Shown: positions 60,467-64,000 of the stretch, in pieces
Layout of the letters: each line of letters opens with the position of its first letter
Numbering within the stretch: position 1 is the first letter of the stretch
Source of the DNA: Chitinophaga rupis
Lineage (GTDB): Bacteria > Bacteroidota > Bacteroidia > Chitinophagales > Chitinophagaceae
Direction: 5' to 3'
DNA: 64,000 nt
Assembly: GCF_900109685.1 (NCBI RefSeq)
Contig: NZ_FOBB01000001.1
Location: 1,240,001-1,304,000 of the forward strand
Program-made: the position numbers and the translations under genes
Notes under the pieces: model-generated
The model's input: the letters and a program-made list of their open reading frames with translations, nothing else
Databases searched by the model: none
Told to the model about the DNA's origin: nothing

Positions 60467-61978
60467 ATGTTAAAGCAGACACAACAGCAAAAGCTATTAC
60501 AAAAACTTTCACCCCAGCAAATTCAGCTCATGAAATTGCTGCAGGTGCCTACTGCCAACCTGGATGAACGCATCAAGGAGGAGCTGGAGGAAAATCCTGC
60601 ACTGGAATACGGGGAAGAAGAAGGCCATGATGATGATCCTGCAAAGGAGGTACAGGAAGAGCTGGCGCCTGCCACCACCACTGAAGAAGGTGGGGAGGAA
60701 GATGAGTTTGAGCCGGATGGCAGTGAGAATGAGTACGACAATATAGATATTTCGGAATATGTAAATGAAGGCGATGATGATATAGCGGATTACCGCCTGC
60801 GTGATGATAACTATCCTGACCCGGATGAAAATAAAACCATACCGGTACGGGTGGAGACCTCTTTTCACGAACATTTACTGAGCCAGCTGGGTATGCTGGA
60901 GCTGGACGATCACCAGCAGAGCATTGCAGAGCAGATCATTGGCAGCATTGACGATGATGGTTACCTGCGCCGCGAAATAAGCGCTATTGTGGATGACCTT
61001 TCCTTTTCCCAGAATATTCAGACAGATGAAGAGGAAATAAGGATGCTCATTAAAAAGATCCAGGAATTTGATCCTCCCGGCGTATGCTGCGCCGATCTGA
61101 AAGAATGCCTGCTGCTGCAGCTGAAACGCAAACCGCAGGACGATGACGGGGTACAAACCGCTTACCAGATCCTGGAAGGCTACTTTGATGAATTTACCAA
61201 GAAGCACTACGAAAAGATACAGAAGGGCCTGAACCTGACAGATGAAGGGCTGAAAGAAGCCATTAACCAGATCATACGCCTTACTCCCAAACCCGGTGGT
61301 AACTATGCAACGGTAAATAAGGCGGAAAGCTATGTGGTGCCCGACTTCTTTATATTCAACAACAATGGCAAGCTGGAGCTTACGCTGAACTCCAAGAATG
61401 CACCGGACCTGCGTATATCCGAAGGTTACCGGGAAATGCTGAAGGAGTATGACCGGGGCGATAAAAAAGACCGCCGGCAGAAAGAAGCAGTACTGTTCAT
61501 CAAACAAAAGATAGATGCTGCCAAATGGTTTATAGATGCCATTAAACAGCGGCAGCATACCCTGCTCTCTACCATGGAAAGCATTATGGATTATCAGCGG
61601 GAGTTTTTTATGACCGGGGATGAAACCACCATGAAGCCCATGATCCTGAAGGATATTGCAGATATTACCCAGCTGGATATATCTACGGTAAGCCGGGTGG
61701 CCAACAGTAAATATGTGCAAACGGAGTTCGGTACCTTTAAGCTTAAGTTCTTCTTTAGCGAATCCTTATCTACCGACAGCGGGGAAGAAGTATCTACCCG
61801 CGAGGTAAAAAAAATACTCTCGGACCTTATTGAAGGGGAGAACAAGCGCAAACCGCTGAGCGATGAGAACCTTACTAAAATGTTGCAGGATAAAGGGTAT
61901 AACATTGCCCGCCGTACCGTAGCCAAATACCGGGAACAGCTGAATATTCCGGTAGCCCGGTTAAGAAAAGAACTTTAA
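60467..61978 (+). CDS. rpoN: RNA polymerase sigma-54 factor
   Basis: 503 residues. Region I QKLLQKLSPQQIQLMKLLQVP; acidic region II (~50-130, strongly Asp/Glu-rich); the core-binding domain with LQLGMLELDDHQQ-like repeats and IQEFDPPGVCCADLKECLLLQL; the DNA-binding domain with DIADITQLDISTVSRVANSKYVQTEFGTFKLKFFFS; and the RpoN box ARRTVAKYREQLNIPVARLR at the C-terminus. It directs promoters needing enhancer-binding ATPases; none is encoded nearby. Followed by a hairpin without a T-run. Confidence 0.97.
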   Translation: MLKQTQQQKLLQKLSPQQIQLMKLLQVPTANLDERIKEELEENPALEYGEEEGHDDDPAKEVQEELAPATTTEEGGEEDEFEPDGSENEYDNIDISEYVNEGDDDIADYRLRDDNYPDPDENKTIPVRVETSFHEHLLSQLGMLELDDHQQSIAEQIIGSIDDDGYLRREISAIVDDLSFSQNIQTDEEEIRMLIKKIQEFDPPGVCCADLKECLLLQLKRKPQDDDGVQTAYQILEGYFDEFTKKHYEKIQKGLNLTDEGLKEAINQIIRLTPKPGGNYATVNKAESYVVPDFFIFNNNGKLELTLNSKNAPDLRISEGYREMLKEYDRGDKKDRRQKEAVLFIKQKIDAAKWFIDAIKQRQHTLLSTMESIMDYQREFFMTGDETTMKPMILKDIADITQLDISTVSRVANSKYVQTEFGTFKLKFFFSESLSTDSGEEVSTREVKKILSDLIEGENKRKPLSDENLTKMLQDKGYNIARRTVAKYREQLNIPVARLRKEL

Positions 61979-61983
61979 AACAA

Positions 61984-62006
61984 GTGAAGGGTGAAAATCC
62001 CTTCAC
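61984..62006 (+). terminator. Hairpin after rpoN
   Basis: Perfect 8-bp stem GTGAAGGG/CCCTTCAC with loop TGAAAAT, but no T-run. A weak or attenuating terminator at best. Confidence 0.4.
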
Positions 62007-62027
62007 AGTTTATACACCACCAACAAG

Positions 62028-62720
62028 ATGAATAAAGAATCTGCCCTGCATGTGAGTGAAAGCAAACCCGAATGGCCGGTATTCCCGGCAGCTATGCGGG
62101 CCGTGGCACAGGTGCTCTCCTATATCCTGCATCCCTTATTTATACCTACCCTTGTTACCTTTTTTATCGTACAGTCATTACCGGAATATTTTGTTACGTT
62201 CAAACAATACAGCGTGCGTTTTCCGTACGATAAGCTGTATTTCCGGGTGATCAGCATCAGCCTGTTCTTTCCGTTGCTGACCGTCCTGCTTTCCCGCGCG
62301 CTGCATTTTGTAGATTCTTTTTACCTGCGCTCCCAGCGCGATCGTATTATACCCTACATAGCCAGCATTATTTATTATTTCTGGGCCTTTTATACGTTTG
62401 TACGGGAAGGGGTGGCGCCTTCTTTTTTCAATGCCTTTTTCCTGGGTATATTCCTGGCTGTTATAGCGGCTTTCATCTGTAATATCTTTGTTAAGATCAG
62501 TATGCACACCCTGGGCTGGGGCGGTGTTATTGGCTTTTTGCTGGCCATTATGGTAGGGATGGATATAAATGTTACCATACCGCTGGTGATCACCTTTTTT
62601 ATCGCCGGCCTGGTAGCTACAGCCCGCCTGGTGCTGGCCGCCCATAGCCCGGCAGAGATCTATGCCGGTTTCTTTGTAGGGATCCTTTCACAATTCATTG
62701 CCTATTCTATTCTCGGGTAA
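62028..62720 (+). CDS. PAP2-like multi-pass membrane protein
   Basis: 230 residues with six transmembrane helices. The C-terminal segment SMHTLGWGGVIGFLLAIM then ARLVLAAHSPAEIYAGFFVGI aligns with the last two motifs of PAP2 lipid phosphatases (S-x-H; SR-x5-H-x3-D), but the Asp is replaced by Glu or shifted and the first KxxxxxxRP motif is not evident. It may be a degenerate or divergent PAP2 protein. 49 bp after rpoN, so possibly cotranscribed. Confidence 0.72.
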   Translation: MNKESALHVSESKPEWPVFPAAMRAVAQVLSYILHPLFIPTLVTFFIVQSLPEYFVTFKQYSVRFPYDKLYFRVISISLFFPLLTVLLSRALHFVDSFYLRSQRDRIIPYIASIIYYFWAFYTFVREGVAPSFFNAFFLGIFLAVIAAFICNIFVKISMHTLGWGGVIGFLLAIMVGMDINVTIPLVITFFIAGLVATARLVLAAHSPAEIYAGFFVGILSQFIAYSILG

Positions 62721-62909
62721 AAAATTAGTTTTTAAAGAGATTTTTTCACTGCGCATATTCACTGCGTGCAGGCATTGCATCTTTGTATGGCAATTGAGCG
62801 GGGACGGAAATGAGGGGAAATAAAACAATTGCTACTGTATTTAGTATTTTAATTGAAATGCTAAATTTTTTAGGAAAATTGAAAATTAGATCATAACTTA
62901 GCACACCAT

Positions 62910-62917
62910 TAAATTTG
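62910..62917 (+). promoter_or_regulatory. -7 box of recA
   Basis: TAAATTTG, a consensus TAnnTTTG, ends 18 nt before the ATG at 62936. I see no LexA-type palindrome in the ~200 bp upstream. Confidence 0.6.
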
Positions 62918-62935
62918 TAAAAAAACACTTACTAT

Positions 62936-63940
62936 ATGTCTACAGCCAATGCAGAAAAATTGAAGGCCCTCCGCCTCACCATGGACAAGATCGAGAAAGA
63001 TTTTGGTAAAGGATCAGTGATGATGATGGGTGAGAAAGGTTCAGAACCTATGGAGGTGATATCTACCGGCTCACTGGGTCTGGATATTGCCCTGGGTATA
63101 GGCGGCTTTCCCAAAGGCAGGATCATAGAAATATACGGTCCGGAATCTTCCGGTAAAACAACCGTTGCTATACATACTATTGCAGAAGCCCAGAAAAAGG
63201 GTGGTATCTGCGCCATTATAGATGCGGAACACGCATTTGACAGCTCTTACGCACAAAGGCTGGGGGTAGATGTGGATTCCCTGCTGATCTCCCAGCCGGA
63301 CCATGGTGAGCAGGCCCTGGAAATTGCCGACCGCCTGATCTTATCCGGCGCGGTAGATGTGGTGGTAATTGACTCTGTGGCAGCCCTGGTACCCAAAGGG
63401 GAGCTGGAAGGTGAAATGGGCGAAAGCAAAATGGGCTTACAGGCCCGCTTAATGTCCCAGGCCCTGCGTAAGCTGACCGCCACTATTTCCAAAACCAACT
63501 GCTGCTGCATATTCATTAACCAGCTGCGTGAAAAAATAGGCGTAATGTTCGGTAACCCCGAAACCACTACCGGTGGTAACGCCCTGAAGTTCTATGCTTC
63601 TGTGCGCCTGGATATCCGCCGTATGACGCAGATAAAGGATGGAGATACCGCCATTGGTAACCGCGTGAAGGTGAAAGTGGTAAAGAACAAGGTAGCGCCG
63701 CCCTTCCGCCAGGCAGAGTTTGACATTGTTTTCGGGGAAGGGATCTCCAAAACAGGTGAGCTGATTGATATGGGCGTGGAGTATGGAGTAATACAGAAAA
63801 GCGGTAGCTGGTTCAGCTACGAAGGTAATAAGCTGGGTCAGGGCCGTGATGCGGTAAAACAGCTGCTGCTGGATAACCCGGAAGTTGCCGCCGAAGTAGA
63901 AGTGAAGATCAAAGCCAAACTTGCAGAATTGCAACAATAA
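62936..63940 (+). CDS. recA: Recombinase RecA
   Basis: 334 residues. Walker [10 protein letters not shown] (~66-74), [19 protein letters not shown], Walker [42 protein letters not shown] (with loop L1), loop L2 [26 protein letters not shown], and a short C-terminal domain ending [13 protein letters not shown] rather than the long acidic tail of E. coli. Forms the filament for homologous recombination and the SOS response. Own -7 box upstream. Nothing further is visible to the window end. Confidence 0.98.
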   Translation: MSTANAEKLKALRLTMDKIEKDFGKGSVMMMGEKGSEPMEVISTGSLGLDIALGIGGFPKGRIIEIYGPESSGKTTVAIHTIAEAQKKGGICAIIDAEHAFDSSYAQRLGVDVDSLLISQPDHGEQALEIADRLILSGAVDVVVIDSVAALVPKGELEGEMGESKMGLQARLMSQALRKLTATISKTNCCCIFINQLREKIGVMFGNPETTTGGNALKFYASVRLDIRRMTQIKDGDTAIGNRVKVKVVKNKVAPPFRQAEFDIVFGEGISKTGELIDMGVEYGVIQKSGSWFSYEGNKLGQGRDAVKQLLLDNPEVAAEVEVKIKAKLAELQQ

Positions 63941-64000
63941 TATTTAAGCGTGAATTGCTTTAATAGCAGCTCGTAACTAAGGTATTTAACAGATTAATTG

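Noticed and set aside
60875..61720. 281-codon frame opposite rpoN
   Set aside because: Antisense to well-conserved sigma-54 coding sequence with no domain.
62721..62935. LexA box upstream of recA
   Set aside because: No convincing inverted repeat of a known LexA type is visible; only the -7 box stands out.
1..64000. Insertion sequences, prophage or integron
   Set aside because: No transposase, integrase or phage structural genes found among the open frames, and no flanking duplications around accessory genes.

Overview
The window reads as chromosome from a Gram-negative Bacteroidota bacterium, most likely Chitinophagaceae or a close relative. The grounds are a SusC/SusD outer-membrane pair, S46 peptidase, DUF4836 and DUF3857/transglutaminase proteins, a GH3-serine hydrolase fusion, many lipoprotein or Sec signal peptides, and repeated Bacteroidota-type -7 boxes (TAnnTTTG) just upstream of start codons. 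Housekeeping genes (mutL, obgE, adk, typA, rnhB, rpoN, recA) are spread through it. I found no insertion sequence, prophage, CRISPR array or rRNA operon, so this is ordinary core chromosome with a few accessory islands.

Layout. 1-6.2 kb: the 3' part of an FGGY (gluconokinase-like) gene, mutL, msrB, a membrane LytTR regulator and two small envelope proteins. 6.3-11.8 kb: a three-gene RND efflux operon (adaptor, pump, TolC-like channel) on the minus strand. 12.2-17.4 kb: a candidate 51-aa gene with its own terminator, then an orphan susC-susD pair. 17.8-21.6 kb: YciI protein, DUF4836 lipoprotein, and an ECF sigma/anti-sigma pair. 21.7-25.4 kb: two-gene ABC exporter (ATPase plus FtsX-like permease), secreted amidohydrolase, Dabb protein. 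25.6-30.6 kb: minus-strand operon of a geranylgeranyl-reductase-like flavoprotein, DUF2891 and a DUF3857/transglutaminase membrane protein. 30.6-33.2 kb: YbaB, DUF72, a micro-operon (38-aa membrane peptide, DUF7674, 46-aa GNAT-like fragment) and tRNA-Thr(CGT). 33.2-40.5 kb: lipoproteins, desaturase, Bcr/CflA transporter, thioesterase, obgE, adk. 40.8-51.4 kb: GH3-serine hydrolase fusion, two large membrane patatins on either side of heme A synthase, alpha/beta hydrolase. 51.7-56.8 kb: typA, alkB, a SIR2-like protein, META lipoprotein, SnoaL-like and IPT/TIG proteins. 57-64 kb: S46 peptidase, coiled-coil lipoprotein, rnhB, rpoN, PAP2-like protein, recA.

The most unusual signal is not a protein. 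Many gene ends run straight into short 'stuttering word' arrays: imperfect reiterations of an 8-12 nt word, often palindromic, each intergenic region having its own vocabulary, and the array usually starting at or within a few bases of a stop codon (after the YbaB, FtsX, ABC ATPase, adk, second patatin and SIR2 genes, with related words around typA/alkB and the META gene). A second non-coding signal is a homologous long-hairpin element present twice, both times between convergent genes (25.46 and 56.38 kb). A third is a nested palindrome between adk and obgE. Protein-level points of interest are the stand-alone SIR2-like gene, the 38-aa/DUF7674/GNAT-fragment micro-operon, the paired patatins around ctaA, and an ABC ATPase without its H-loop histidine.
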